DNA of 64,000 bases from WHSO01 sp963732875 (lineage in GTDB: Bacteria > Pseudomonadota > Alphaproteobacteria > SMXQ01), in NCBI GenBank assembly GCA_963732875.1, contig CAVTBD010000003.1, forward strand, positions 248,001-312,000, given 5' to 3'. A program made the position numbers and the translations under genes. This document shows positions 52,318 to 61,710 of the stretch, piece by piece. Position 1 is the first letter of the stretch; each line of letters starts with the position of its first letter. The notes beneath the pieces are model-generated. The model ran no database searches and was not told the DNA's origin. It saw nothing but the letters and a program-made list of their open reading frames with translations.

Positions 52318-52426
52318 AACCCGCCGCGTGCCTCGCTCGATACCCCATCGTAAAGCCGTTAGGCGCGCCCCGGCACGGGACGCTATACTGTTCCGGTCCC
52401 CTGGCAGAGAGACGACGAAACCGGCC

Positions 52427-53149
52427 ATGCACAAGGTCAGCATTCCCGACTGGGTGAAGAGCCACGTGACGGCGCGGCGCGGCCGGCTGCACGTGTTTTC
52501 GGACATGGACCCGGCGCGCACGGCGCTGCTGGTGGTCGACATGCAGCGCGGCTTCATGGACCCCGACGTGGCCCATTCGCTGGTGCCGGCCGCGGTCGAG
52601 ATCGTGCCCGCGATCAATCGGCTGGCGGCGGCGGTGCGCACGGCGGGCGGGCGCGTCGTGTTCATCCGCATGGTCGCGAGCGAGGCGGCGCGGCGGGAAT
52701 GGTCGGTCTATTACGACGATCTCACGCTGCCCGAGCGGCGCGAGAAGCGCTTCGCCGGCATGGTCGCGAGCGGACCCGGCTTCGAGCTGTGGCCCGGCCT
52801 CGAGGTCGGTGCCGCTGACCTGATCGTCGACAAGACGCGCTATTCCGCCTTCATCCAGGGATCGAGCGACCTCGAGGCGATCCTCCGCGCCGAAGACATC
52901 GACACGGTTCTGGTCACCGGTACGGTCACCAATACCTGCTGCGAATCGACGGCACGCGACGCCATGATGCGCAATTTCCGCACGGTTATGATCTCGGATG
53001 CCAACGCGGCGCGTTCCGACGAGGCGCACAATGCCGCGCTCCAGAACTTCTATCTCTCATTCGGCGACGTGATGACGGTAGCCGAGGTCGAGGGCTACCT
53101 CGCCGCTAACGCCAGCGTGGCCCCGCCCGTCCGCAAGTCGTCCAAGTAG
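52427..53149 (+). CDS. Isochorismatase-family cysteine hydrolase (2)
   Basis: 240 residues. Triad: Asp in ALLVVDMQRGFMDP, Lys in LIVDKTRYSAFIQGS, Cys in GTVTNTCCESTARDAMMRNF. The SDANAARSDEAHNAALQNFY segment and the N-terminal IPDWVKSHVTARRGRLHVF extension are seen in a branch of ureidoacrylate/peroxyureidoacrylate amidohydrolase-like (RutB-related) proteins, but rut genes are absent. Only ~25% alike by eye to the isochorismatase at 40.5 kb, so not a recent duplicate. A TATACT box lies at 52384-52389 upstream. Confidence 0.85.
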   Translation: MHKVSIPDWVKSHVTARRGRLHVFSDMDPARTALLVVDMQRGFMDPDVAHSLVPAAVEIVPAINRLAAAVRTAGGRVVFIRMVASEAARREWSVYYDDLTLPERREKRFAGMVASGPGFELWPGLEVGAADLIVDKTRYSAFIQGSSDLEAILRAEDIDTVLVTGTVTNTCCESTARDAMMRNFRTVMISDANAARSDEAHNAALQNFYLSFGDVMTVAEVEGYLAANASVAPPVRKSSK

Positions 53150-53172
53150 CGCCCCGTTCCGCCGCCTTACCC

Positions 53173-55104
53173 ATGACCGCAGAACACGCCAGTTCCCGGC
53201 TGCCCCAGCCGCCCGAGACCAGCGAGTACAAGACCTTCGCCGGGCGCCTCGACGTACGCGTGATCCGCTCGCTCCTGCCGTTCCTGTGGCGCGACAACCC
53301 GTGGGAACTGCGCGCCCGGGTGATTCTCGCGCTCGTGTTGCTGGCGGTCGCCCTGGTTGCCAACGTCTACGTGCCGATCGTCTACAAGGGCGCGGTCGAC
53401 GCGCTTACCCCCAAGGGCGGTGCCGCCGCCGCGGTCGCCCTGCCGGTGGCGCTGATCGGCGCCTACGGGCTCCTGCGCTTCATGGCGGCGGCCTCGGGCG
53501 AGATTCGTGACGCGATCTTCGCCAAGGTGACGCAGCGCGCGGTGCGCCGGGTGGCGACCCGCGTGTTCCGCCACCTCCATGTGCTCAGCCTGCGCTTCCA
53601 TCTCGACCGCCAGACCGGCGGCCTCAGCCGCGCCATCGAGCGCGGCATGAAGGGCATCGAGTTCACGCTCGCCTTCATGCTGTTCTCGATCATCCCCACC
53701 ATCCTCGAGATTTTCGTGGTGTGCGTGATCCTGTGGCGGCTCTACAACGTCTGGTTCGCGCTGGTCACCTTCGTCACCATCGGCACCTACATCTTCTTCA
53801 CCCTGTCTGTGACCGAATGGCGGCTGCGTTTCCGGCGCGAGATGAACGCCCGCGACCAGGAGGCGAGCACGCGCGCGATCGATTCGCTGCTCAACTTCGA
53901 GACCGTCAAGTATTTCGGCAACGAAGGCCACGAATCCGACCGCTACGACCATGCCATGGCGCGCTATGAGCGCGCGGCGGTGCGCAACAAGACGTCGCTG
54001 TCGTTGCTCAACGTGGGCCAGGCGATAATCATCGCGACCGGCCTCAGCGGCATCATGCTGATGGCCGGACGCGGCGTGGTCGGCGGCACCATGACGGTCG
54101 GCGATTTCGTGCTGGTGATGACCTATCTCATGCAGCTCTACACGCCGCTCGACTTCCTCGGCTACGTCTACCGTGAAGTGAAGCAGTCGCTCACCGACAT
54201 GGAGGTGATGTTCAACCTGATGCGCGTATCACCCGAGATCACCGACGGGCCCGGCGCCACCGACCTCGTCGTCTCGGGCGGCGAGGTCGTGTTCGACGAC
54301 GTCCATTTCGGCTACAACCGCGACCGGCCGATCCTGAAGGGCGTGAGCTTCCGCGTGCCGGCGGGACGCCGCGTCGCCATCGTCGGACCGTCGGGGGCGG
54401 GCAAGTCCACCATCTCGCGCCTCCTGTTCCGCTTCTACGACGTCGATGGCGGGCGCATCACCATCGACGGCCAGGACGTGCGCGACGTGACCCAGGCTAG
54501 CTTGCGCGCGGCCATCGGCATCGTTCCTCAGGACACCGTGCTGTTCAACGACACGGTCTACTACAACATCGCCTACGGCATGCCGGGCGCGCCCACAGCG
54601 GAGATCGAGAAGGCGGCGCGTCTCGCCGCCATCCACGACTTCATCGTGTCCACGCCCCAAGGCTACCGCACCCGCGTCGGCGAGCGCGGCCTCAAGCTGT
54701 CGGGCGGCGAGAAGCAACGCGTCGCCATCGCCCGCACCATGCTCAAGAACCCGGGCATCCTGATCTTCGACGAGGCTACCTCGGCGCTCGATTCCCATAC
54801 CGAAAAGGAGATCCAGGAAGCGTTGCGCGAGGTCTCCGAGAACCGCACCACGCTGGTGATCGCGCACCGGCTGTCGACGGTGGTGGACGCCGACGAGATC
54901 ATCGTGCTCGACCAGGGGCGCATCACCGAGCGCGGCACCCATGCGGAGCTACTGGCCAGGGGCGGACAGTACGCCGCGATGTGGGCGCGCCAGCAGGAGG
55001 CCGCGCAGTTGCGCGAGACCCTGCGTCAGGACCTCGGCGACGCGCTCGCGAACCGCGAGATGGCGACCGAGGGGCTTGCGCCCGAAAACCTCAGGAACAT
55101 GTGA
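53173..55104 (+). CDS. Atm1/HMT1-type ABC exporter
   Basis: 643-residue half-transporter. Exporter domain with six helices (~45-330) and NFETVKYFGNEGHESDRYDH, the signature of Atm1-like proteins that carry glutathione-linked sulfur or metal conjugates. ATPase: Walker A GPSGAGKSTISRL (~404), signature LKLSGGEKQRVAIARTML (~507), Walker B ILIFDEATSALDS (~527), H-loop VIAHRLSTV (~563). Role in Fe-S cluster maturation or heavy-metal tolerance is likely from family; not operonic with isc/suf genes here. 24 bp after the isochorismatase gene. Confidence 0.9.
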   Translation: MTAEHASSRLPQPPETSEYKTFAGRLDVRVIRSLLPFLWRDNPWELRARVILALVLLAVALVANVYVPIVYKGAVDALTPKGGAAAAVALPVALIGAYGLLRFMAAASGEIRDAIFAKVTQRAVRRVATRVFRHLHVLSLRFHLDRQTGGLSRAIERGMKGIEFTLAFMLFSIIPTILEIFVVCVILWRLYNVWFALVTFVTIGTYIFFTLSVTEWRLRFRREMNARDQEASTRAIDSLLNFETVKYFGNEGHESDRYDHAMARYERAAVRNKTSLSLLNVGQAIIIATGLSGIMLMAGRGVVGGTMTVGDFVLVMTYLMQLYTPLDFLGYVYREVKQSLTDMEVMFNLMRVSPEITDGPGATDLVVSGGEVVFDDVHFGYNRDRPILKGVSFRVPAGRRVAIVGPSGAGKSTISRLLFRFYDVDGGRITIDGQDVRDVTQASLRAAIGIVPQDTVLFNDTVYYNIAYGMPGAPTAEIEKAARLAAIHDFIVSTPQGYRTRVGERGLKLSGGEKQRVAIARTMLKNPGILIFDEATSALDSHTEKEIQEALREVSENRTTLVIAHRLSTVVDADEIIVLDQGRITERGTHAELLARGGQYAAMWARQQEAAQLRETLRQDLGDALANREMATEGLAPENLRNM

Positions 55105-55122
55105 CGGGAACGTCCGGCGCCG

Positions 55123-55521
55123 TCAATACGGCGCGTAGGACTTTTCCTCGATGATGTCGGCGCCGAGCGCGTCGTTGATCTTGCGCTTGACCGCCGCACG
55201 GCTGTCGTTGGTGCGATAGACCGCGCGCGCCAGCGCCACGAACTTCTCGCCGAAATCGCGGGCGCGCTCGCAGTCGCGGATATCGTCCTCGATATCCCAC
55301 AGCTTCGCGTTGATGCCCTTGAGCTCGTCGTGCAGCGCCTTGATCTCGGGCGTCTGGGGGACGGCGCGCGCCACCGCGGCGGCGAGCTCGTCGAGCTCGT
55401 GGCGCACGTTGGCGAGCTTGGCCGGATCGGTCATGCGCTCGGATTTGATCTCGAGGATGGTGAGGCGGTCGAGCACCTCGCCCGGCGAGATGCGGATGGT
55501 GATGGAGGTCGGATCAGCCAT
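55123..55521 (-). CDS. DUF6165-type small protein
   Basis: 132 residues. MADPTSITIRISPGEVLDRL, TILEIKSERMTDPAKLANVR, HELDELAAAV and DIRDCERARDFGEKFVALAR match my recollection of DUF6165, often encoded beside glycosyltransferase/TPR genes; the function is unknown. All-helical, no signal. The ATG overlaps the upstream TPR/glycosyltransferase gene's stop by 8 nt (ATGGCTGA), so it is translationally coupled and probably acts with it, for example in surface polysaccharide synthesis. Confidence 0.75.
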   Translation of the reverse strand: MADPTSITIRISPGEVLDRLTILEIKSERMTDPAKLANVRHELDELAAAVARAVPQTPEIKALHDELKGINAKLWDIEDDIRDCERARDFGEKFVALARAVYRTNDSRAAVKRKINDALGADIIEEKSYAPY

Positions 55522-57206
55522 GTACCCCGATGCGCGCGCCGAGCGCCTCCGCCATGTCCTGGAACAGCCCCGTCCAGTCGCCGGGATGGCGCTGGCGGAA
55601 GACATGGACGGTGGGATACCAGACCGTGCGGTCGCCCTCAAGCCCCCAGCGCCAGTCGGGCACCTTGGCGAGGGCGAGATAGGCGGGCACGCCGACCGCT
55701 CCGGCGAGGTGGGCGAGCGCGGTGTCGGAGGTCACTACCAGGTCGAGCCAGGGCAGCACGGCGGCGGTATCCATGAAGGCGCCGCCCGCGCCGTCGAGTT
55801 CAGGGGCCAGGTCGACCAGCGGCAGATCCCCGGGCCAGCCGGCCAGCTGCCCGGCGCCCGCGCCCTTCTGGAGCGAGACCAGTGTGACGCCGGGCAGGCG
55901 CGCCAGCGCCGCGAAGTGAGCGAGCGGAAACGAGCGTTCGTCGTCGCCGGTGTAGTCCGGGTTGCCCTGCCAGCAGATGCCGATTTCGGCAGCCGCCGAT
56001 ACCGTCGAGGCGCTGGCGCCAGCGTGCCATGCGTGCGCCGTCGGGCGCGAGGTAGCCGCCGCGCGACAGGCGCTGGTTGCTGGTGCACTTGAGCACGTGG
56101 GGCAGGCTCATCATCGGCAGCCACAGGTCGCAGGTCGGCAGCGGTGCGTCGAGCGCCACGGCCGCATCCACGCCGTTGACGCGCGCGATCAGCGGCAGCA
56201 GTGCCCTGGGCCCGCGATAGAGCACCCGGGCGCCGAGCCGGCCGGCGTCGGCGGCGAAGCGCATGAACTGGATCGCATCGCCCATGCCCTGCTCGTGGGC
56301 GACCAGCAGCGTGCGTCCCGGGATCGGGCGGCCGTCCCAGCGCGGCACGCGCGGCGCCGGCAAGGTGTAGTCGGGGAGGGCGAGGCGCGCCTCGAAGTCG
56401 GCGAAGCCCGATTTCCACGCACCCGCCGCGATCTCGGCGAGCGCCAGGTTCCAGCGCGCCTCGGCATCGTCGGGTGCCAGCGTCAGCGCCCGGTCGAGCA
56501 CCCGCTGGGCCTCGCCCAGGTTGCCATCGCGACGCAATACCGCGCCGAGGCTGACATGGGCGCGGACATGGGCGGGTGCCAGTTCGATGGCATGACGCAG
56601 GGCGGCCGCGGCGGCGACACGGTCGCCGGCGGCGGCCAGCGTGTTGCCGAGATTGTAGGGAAACTCCGCGACCTCGGGCCGGAGCGCAGCGGCCCGCTCG
56701 AAGCAGGAGACCGCCTCGAGATATTTGCCGCGCACCTTCTCGACGAGGCCGAGGTTGGACCAGCCCTCGGCGAAATCCGGCGCGGTCTCGACCGCGCGGA
56801 CAAGCTCCGCCGCCGCCTCGTCGAAGCGCCCGGCGCGCTTGAGCGTGTTGCCGAGGTTGGAGCGCGTGAGCGCGCGTCCGGGATCGGCGTCGAGCGCGGC
56901 GCGGTAGCGAGCCACCGCCGCGTCGTAGCGGCCCATGGCCTGCAGCACGTGACCGGCGGAATGGAGGAAGTCGGGATTGGCGGGCGCGTGGCGCAGCGCC
57001 TTGTCGATCAGCTGCAGCGCGCGCTCGGGCCGGCCCTTGTCGAAGGTGGCGAGGCCGAGCAGGTGCAGCACCACAGGGTCGCCCGGTCGCGCCGCGAGGG
57101 CGCGCCGATAGCTGGCCTCCGCCTTGGCGATGTCGCCGGCGCGGTGGTGGGCGAGGCCGGCCTCCAGCGGGTCGCGGGGCCGGGTATGGGAGGACGCTGC
57201 GGTCAT
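55514..57206 (-). CDS. TPR protein with C-terminal glycosyltransferase-like domain (one frameshift)
   Basis: About 563 residues when repaired. The N-terminal ~280 are TPR repeats: EAGLAHHRAGDIAKAEASYR, PDFLHSAGHVLQAMGRYDAA, ALTRSNLGNTLKRAGRFDEA and HVSLGAVLRRDGNLGEAQRV. The C-terminal part is GT-B-like (heptosyltransferase-family type): WDGRPIPGRTLLVAHEQGMG, DAIQFMRFAADAGRLGARV and, after the break, MDTAAVLPWLDLVVTSDTAL and AHLAGAVGVPAYLAL. The frame changes near 55993-55997: upstream reads to RQRLDGI, downstream continues AAEIGICWQGNPDYTGDDER. One extra base (+1 in gene direction) explains it. Such TPR-GT fusions occur in bacterial O-linked glycosylation; the acceptor is unknown. Confidence 0.85.
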
Positions 57207-57310
57207 GGCGCTCGGCGGTCGTGTTCCGGCGCCGAGCGTAGGGGGGATTGGTTGACGAACCCTTTACCCTGTTTTTCCCTTTGCCCCGCTTTCAGGGGGC
57301 TGGCGCCGGT

Positions 57311-57661
57311 CTAGAGCGCTTCCAGCACCTTCTCGGGCGGGCGCCCGAGGCGGGCCTTGCGGCCGTTGACGATGATCGGCCGCTCGATCAGCACCGGCTC
57401 GGCCGCCATGGCGTTGATCGCCTCAGTGGTGCTCGCGGTCTTGGGATCCAGCCTGGCCTTGGCCAGCGCCGCCTTCTCGCGCCGGCGCAACAGATCGCGC
57501 GGGTGGATGCCGATGAGATCGGCGAGCTTCTTGAGCTGCGCCTTGTTGGGCGGGGTCTTGAGGTATTCGATGATGTTGGGCTCCACCCCCTTGGCGCGGA
57601 CCAGCGCGAGTGCCTTGCGCGAGGTGACGCAGCGCGGGTTGTGATAGAAGTCGACGGCCAT
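57311..57661 (-). CDS. ArsC/Spx-family arsenate reductase-like protein
   Basis: 116 residues, thioredoxin fold. Catalytic loop HNPRCVTSRKALAL with the active Cys, then EYLKTPPNKAQLKKLADLIG, and PVLIERPIIVNGRKARLGRP carrying the conserved Arg and cis-Pro region. Glutaredoxin-linked arsenate reduction is the named activity of the family; without arsR/arsB neighbours, a general role is possible. ATG at 57661. Confidence 0.88.
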   Translation of the reverse strand: MAVDFYHNPRCVTSRKALALVRAKGVEPNIIEYLKTPPNKAQLKKLADLIGIHPRDLLRRREKAALAKARLDPKTASTTEAINAMAAEPVLIERPIIVNGRKARLGRPPEKVLEAL

Positions 57662-57789
57662 GGAATGTTCTCCCCCTGTCTGGCGTCCCTGTCAGGCCCT
57701 GCAATGGAGCCGAGTATACGCATGCGGCCCGCGCCGGGCAAAAAAGTGACAGCCCCGGCGCAATTCTTTAAGCTTTGCCCGAACGCACC

Positions 57790-60114
57790 ATGACCGACTG
57801 TTTCCGGAACACCACCGTTTCCCGTCTGTGCGCCTTCGCGCTTGCCGCGATGGTGATGCTTGTCGCGCCCGCCATGGCCGTGGCGCAGGCGCCAGCAACA
57901 TCCGCCACGCCGCCGCCCTCGCAGGCCGGGGCCGCCACGGCCTCGGCCACCGTCTCGGTGGACGATCTCGACCGGCTGGTGAAGACGCTCAAGGACAACG
58001 CCGCGCGCAAGGACTTCATCGCCAACCTGGAAGCCCTGATCAAGGCCAAGCGCGCCGAGGACCAGGCCGTCGCGCAGCACCCGGCGTTGAGCGATCGCAT
58101 CGCCGGGGCGGTCGCGCTCCATATCGAGAGGCTCTCTGCCCGCATGGGCCATGTCCTGGGCGTGCTCAAGCTGGTGCCACGCCTCGCCGACTGGGCGCAA
58201 GGGCAGATGATGATTCCCGCCAAGCGCGACCGTCTGATCGGCCTGATCTGGCGCTTCATCGTAATCGTCGGGTTCGGCATGGCGGTGCAGTACGGGTTCC
58301 GCAAAACCACCGGCGGCGCGCGGCGGCGCCTCGAGAAGGTGCCGCCCGAAGAGGCCATGACGGCACGTGCCGCGCGCTTCGTCGCGCGCACGCTTATGCT
58401 CTACCTCAACGCGTTCGCCTATGCGGCGGGCGCCTACGGCGCCTATGTCGCGCTGCCCATGACAGGCCAGGCGAGCGCGGTGCTGCTGGTGGGGGCGAGC
58501 TCCTTCTTCGCCGCCAAGCTGATCCTCGCCACCGCGCGCGTGTTCCTGTCGCCCGGCGTGCCCGGCCTTCGGCTCGGCGAGATGAGCGACGAGACCGCCA
58601 ACTACCTTTACATCTGGGTGCGCCGGCTGGTGCGCATCTTCGTCTACGCCTTCTTCCTGCTCGAGGCGGTGCGGATCGTTGGCCTGCCGGGACCGGCCCA
58701 TGATTTGCTCATGTATCTGGTCGGGCTCGCCCTGGTGGGCTTCCTGATCGTGTTCGTGCTGCAGAACCGCAACACCGTCGCCACCGCGATCCGCGGCGCC
58801 GGCCGGCACAGCCTCGGCGGCAGTGCGCGGGCCCGCATCGCCGGGCTGTGGCACCTGGGCGCGATCGCCTACATCGTCGCGGTCTATCTCGTGTGGCTGT
58901 TCAGGGTGAAGGGCGGGTTCGAGTTCCTGATGGCGGCGACCGGCTGGACCGTGCTGGCGCTGGTGCTGGCCAAGGTGGTGGTGATGATCGCCAATCGCGG
59001 TCTCGACCGCGTGCTCACCATCGGCAACGAGATGGCGGAGCGCTATCCCACCATCGAGGAGCGCGCCAACCGCTACATGCCGGTGTTCCGCAACATCATC
59101 CGCTGGGTGGTGTACCTCGGCGCTGCCCTGGTCGTGCTCGACGCCTGGGGTGTCGATACCCTCGGCTGGCTCGGCTCGCCGGACGGGCTCGCGCTGATCC
59201 AGAAGGCGGTGACCATCTTCCTGATCGTGTTCGTCGCCTTCATCGTCTGGGAGGCGCTGAGCATCGCCATCGCGCGTTACCTGGAAGGGCTTGAAGACGG
59301 CCGCAAGGGCGCGGCGCGGGCCCGCACCCTGCTGCCGCTGATACGTACCACGGTGCTGATCGTCCTCATCGTGCTGGTGGCGCTGGTGGTGCTGTCGGAG
59401 CTCGGCGTCGACATCGGCCCGCTGCTGGCGGGCGCGGGCGTGGTCGGCCTCGCCATTGGCTTCGGCTCCCAGAAGCTGGTGCAGGACGTCATCACCGGCC
59501 TGTTCATCCTGGTCGAGGACACGCTCGCCGTTGGCGACGTGGTGCAGTTCGACGCCAACCATGCCGGCCTGGTGGAGGCGCTGTCGATCCGCACCGTCAG
59601 GTTGCGCGACCTCGGCGGCAGCGTCCATACCCTGCCGTTCTCCGAGGTCAAGACCATCCTCAATATGACCAAGGATTTCGCCTTCTATGTGCTCGACGTG
59701 GGCGTCGCCTACCGCGAGAACGTCGATCACGTGATCGAGGTGCTCAAGGACATCGGCGCCGGGATGCAGAAGGACGAGAACTTCGGCCGCTACATGGTCG
59801 CGCCGCTCGAGATTCTTGGCCTCGACAAGTTCGGCGACTCGGCGATCATCATCAAGGCGCGCATCAAGGTGCAGCCGCCGATCCAGCAGTGGTACGTGGG
59901 ACGCGAGTTCAACCGGCGCATGAAGATCCGCTTCGACGAAGAAGGAATCGAAATCCCGTTCCCGCACCAGACCATCTACTTCGGCGAGGATCGCGCCGGC
60001 AACGCGCCGCCGGTGCGCGTCGCCATGACCGATCTCGGCGATCTACCGGCGAAGGAGCCGCCGAAGCCCTCGGGCCCGCCGCAGCCGCCCTCCAAACAGC
60101 CCGACCCGTCCTAG
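57790..60114 (+). CDS. MscS-family mechanosensitive channel (2), large form
   Basis: 774 residues. Signal peptide (FALAAMVMLVAPAMAVAQ), a periplasmic helical region (~45-125), then about ten membrane helices before the MscS core: pore helix GLAIGFGSQKLVQDVITG, beta domain VEDTLAVGDVVQFDANHAGL and vestibule ending GIEIPFPHQTIYFGE. Resembles the large YbdG/YnaI/MscK-like branch. The Pro-rich tail (PPKPSGPPQPPSKQPDPS) is followed by a TAG supplied by the first bases of a family-2 repeat. ATG at 57790. Confidence 0.9.
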   Translation: MTDCFRNTTVSRLCAFALAAMVMLVAPAMAVAQAPATSATPPPSQAGAATASATVSVDDLDRLVKTLKDNAARKDFIANLEALIKAKRAEDQAVAQHPALSDRIAGAVALHIERLSARMGHVLGVLKLVPRLADWAQGQMMIPAKRDRLIGLIWRFIVIVGFGMAVQYGFRKTTGGARRRLEKVPPEEAMTARAARFVARTLMLYLNAFAYAAGAYGAYVALPMTGQASAVLLVGASSFFAAKLILATARVFLSPGVPGLRLGEMSDETANYLYIWVRRLVRIFVYAFFLLEAVRIVGLPGPAHDLLMYLVGLALVGFLIVFVLQNRNTVATAIRGAGRHSLGGSARARIAGLWHLGAIAYIVAVYLVWLFRVKGGFEFLMAATGWTVLALVLAKVVVMIANRGLDRVLTIGNEMAERYPTIEERANRYMPVFRNIIRWVVYLGAALVVLDAWGVDTLGWLGSPDGLALIQKAVTIFLIVFVAFIVWEALSIAIARYLEGLEDGRKGAARARTLLPLIRTTVLIVLIVLVALVVLSELGVDIGPLLAGAGVVGLAIGFGSQKLVQDVITGLFILVEDTLAVGDVVQFDANHAGLVEALSIRTVRLRDLGGSVHTLPFSEVKTILNMTKDFAFYVLDVGVAYRENVDHVIEVLKDIGAGMQKDENFGRYMVAPLEILGLDKFGDSAIIIKARIKVQPPIQQWYVGREFNRRMKIRFDEEGIEIPFPHQTIYFGEDRAGNAPPVRVAMTDLGDLPAKEPPKPSGPPQPPSKQPDPS

Positions 60115-60226
60115 AGCCTGATCGGCTCAGATCGGAACGATCTTGAGCCATGAATCAGGCTCTACACTTCAAATTCAGAGCAGGATTCACGGTTCAGATT
60201 GAGTCAATCTGAACCGACCCTGCTCT
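60112..60226 (+). repeat. Two-hairpin repeat, family 2, copy 3
   Basis: Hairpin A: AGAGCCTGAT ... ATCAGGCTCT with GATCGGAACGATC inside. Hairpin B: AGAGCAGG ... CCCTGCTCT with core GGTTCAGATTGA-GTCAATCTGAACC. It supplies the stop codons of both convergent genes around it and can fold on either strand as a terminator. Confidence 0.88.
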
Positions 60227-60812
60227 CGTCGTCCTCGCTCCCGTCGATCACCTCGCGCGCGGTGCCGTAGGAGAATCCCGCCCGTGCCAGCGCGGCAAGG
60301 TCGCGCTCGCGCATCTCGGCGCGCCGGGTCGCGGCGCGCCACGGCCCGAGCCGGCGCCGCCGGGCGTAGGCTCGGGCGGCGGCACGGTCGAGCGCGCGGG
60401 TATTGCCCGCGTCCGCTTCCGCGTCCTCGGCGAGCGCCGTCACCGCGGCATCGATGTCGCTTTGGGAGAGTCCCTTCTGGCGCAGCTTCTGGGCGATGGC
60501 GCGGAGCGGCAGGCCGCGTCCGTGCAGGGTCGCCGCCCGCGCCCGGGCGAAGGCGGCATCGTCGATCAGGCCGGCCTCGCGGTAGCGCGTGATGATGGCC
60601 GCCACGAGGGCCTTGCCCTCGGCCGGGTCGGTGCCGTGATGGCGGGCCGAGCGCCATACCCGGCGCATCAGTACCTGCTCGAGGGAGCGCGCCGTGGCCG
60701 CGAACCGGCCAAGATACCACAGCGCCACGTTTTCCAGGTACGCGCGGGTAACCTTGCGCGGCGCCCGCCGCTGCGGCCGCTTCCCGCCCGTGCCGTCCCC
60801 ATCCTCCGTCAT
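60204..60812 (-). CDS. recX: Regulatory protein RecX
   Basis: 202 residues. Modulates RecA filaments by inhibiting extension. RecX helical repeats: VTRAYLENVALWYLGRFAAT, EAGLIDDAAFARARAATLHG, LPLRAIAQKLRQKGLSQSDI, DAAVTAL and LAALARAGFSYGTAREVIDG. The last residues, ESRVGSD and the stop, come from the family-2 repeat, so the native C-terminus was probably altered by the repeat's arrival. recA is not adjacent. Confidence 0.88.
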   Translation of the reverse strand: MTEDGDGTGGKRPQRRAPRKVTRAYLENVALWYLGRFAATARSLEQVLMRRVWRSARHHGTDPAEGKALVAAIITRYREAGLIDDAAFARARAATLHGRGLPLRAIAQKLRQKGLSQSDIDAAVTALAEDAEADAGNTRALDRAAARAYARRRRLGPWRAATRRAEMRERDLAALARAGFSYGTAREVIDGSEDDESRVGSD

Positions 60813-60866
60813 GGCCCGAAAATGGCAGGCTTGCCACGGCTTGTCATCCGGTCCTAGAAAAGGGTC

Positions 60867-61688
60867 ATGACCGCCGCGCCATCTCCCGACAACCTGCCGG
60901 TTCCCGCCGTCAGGACCATCGGTCCCGTCAACTGGGTCGGTCTCCTTGCGCTCCTGCGCAAGGAGGTGCGACGTTTCCTCGCGGTCTGGGTGCAGACCGT
61001 GGCGGCGCCGATGGTGACGACGCTGCTGTTCCTCGCGATCTTCTCGCTCGCGCTGGGACGCGCGCTCAAGGTGGTGGGCGGCGTGCCGTTCCTCGAATTC
61101 CTGGCGCCGGGCCTGATCATGATGGCGATGATCCAGAACGCCTTCACCAATTCCTCGTCGTCGATCGTGTCGTCGAAGATGCAGGGCAACATCGTCGACG
61201 TGGTGATGGCGCCGCTATCGCCGTTCGAACTGGCGGCCGGCTACGGCCTCGGCGGCATGGTGCGCGGCCTGATGGTGGGCGCCTTGGTGGCGCTCGCCAT
61301 GCTGGGGTTCGTCGATCTCAAGGTGGCACATCCGATCCATGCGCTGTTCTTCGCCGTCATGGCGTCGCTGATGCTGAGCTTCCTCGGCGTGATCGGCGGC
61401 ATTTGGGCCGACAAGCACGAGCAGAACGCGGCCGTCACCAACTTCGTGATCACGCCCATGGCGTTCCTGTCGGGCACCTTCTATTCGATCGACCGGCTGC
61501 CGGGCATCTGGAACACCGCTGCCCGGCTCGATCCGTTCTTCTACATGATCGACGGCTTCCGCTACGCCTTCACCGGCCACTCGGACGCGCCGCTCGCCGC
61601 CGGTTACGCCATCATGATCGCGGGCAACCTTCTCCTCGGCGGCGCGAGCTGGCTGATGTTCCGCTCTGGCTATCGCCTCAGGTTCTAA
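60867..61688 (+). CDS. ABC-2 type transporter permease
   Basis: 273 residues, six membrane helices: VQTVAAPMVTTLLFLAIFSL, FLEFLAPGLIMMAMIQNAFT, LMVGALVALAMLGFVDLKVA, ALFFAVMASLMLSFLGVIGG, NFVITPMAFLSGTFYSIDRL and AIMIAGNLLLGGASWLMF. FLSGTFYSIDRLPGIW is the family signature loop. The partner ATPase is not next to it; it is divergent from recX and 22 bp upstream of an MFS gene. Substrate unknown. Confidence 0.9.
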   Translation: MTAAPSPDNLPVPAVRTIGPVNWVGLLALLRKEVRRFLAVWVQTVAAPMVTTLLFLAIFSLALGRALKVVGGVPFLEFLAPGLIMMAMIQNAFTNSSSSIVSSKMQGNIVDVVMAPLSPFELAAGYGLGGMVRGLMVGALVALAMLGFVDLKVAHPIHALFFAVMASLMLSFLGVIGGIWADKHEQNAAVTNFVITPMAFLSGTFYSIDRLPGIWNTAARLDPFFYMIDGFRYAFTGHSDAPLAAGYAIMIAGNLLLGGASWLMFRSGYRLRF

Positions 61689-61710
61689 TCCCGTAAGCAA
61701 GGTAACGCTC

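Noticed and set aside
57388..59967. Very long open frame antisense to the large mscS gene
   Set aside because: His/Arg/Glu-rich low-complexity translation typical of the antisense of GC-rich genes; the opposite strand has clear MscS motifs.
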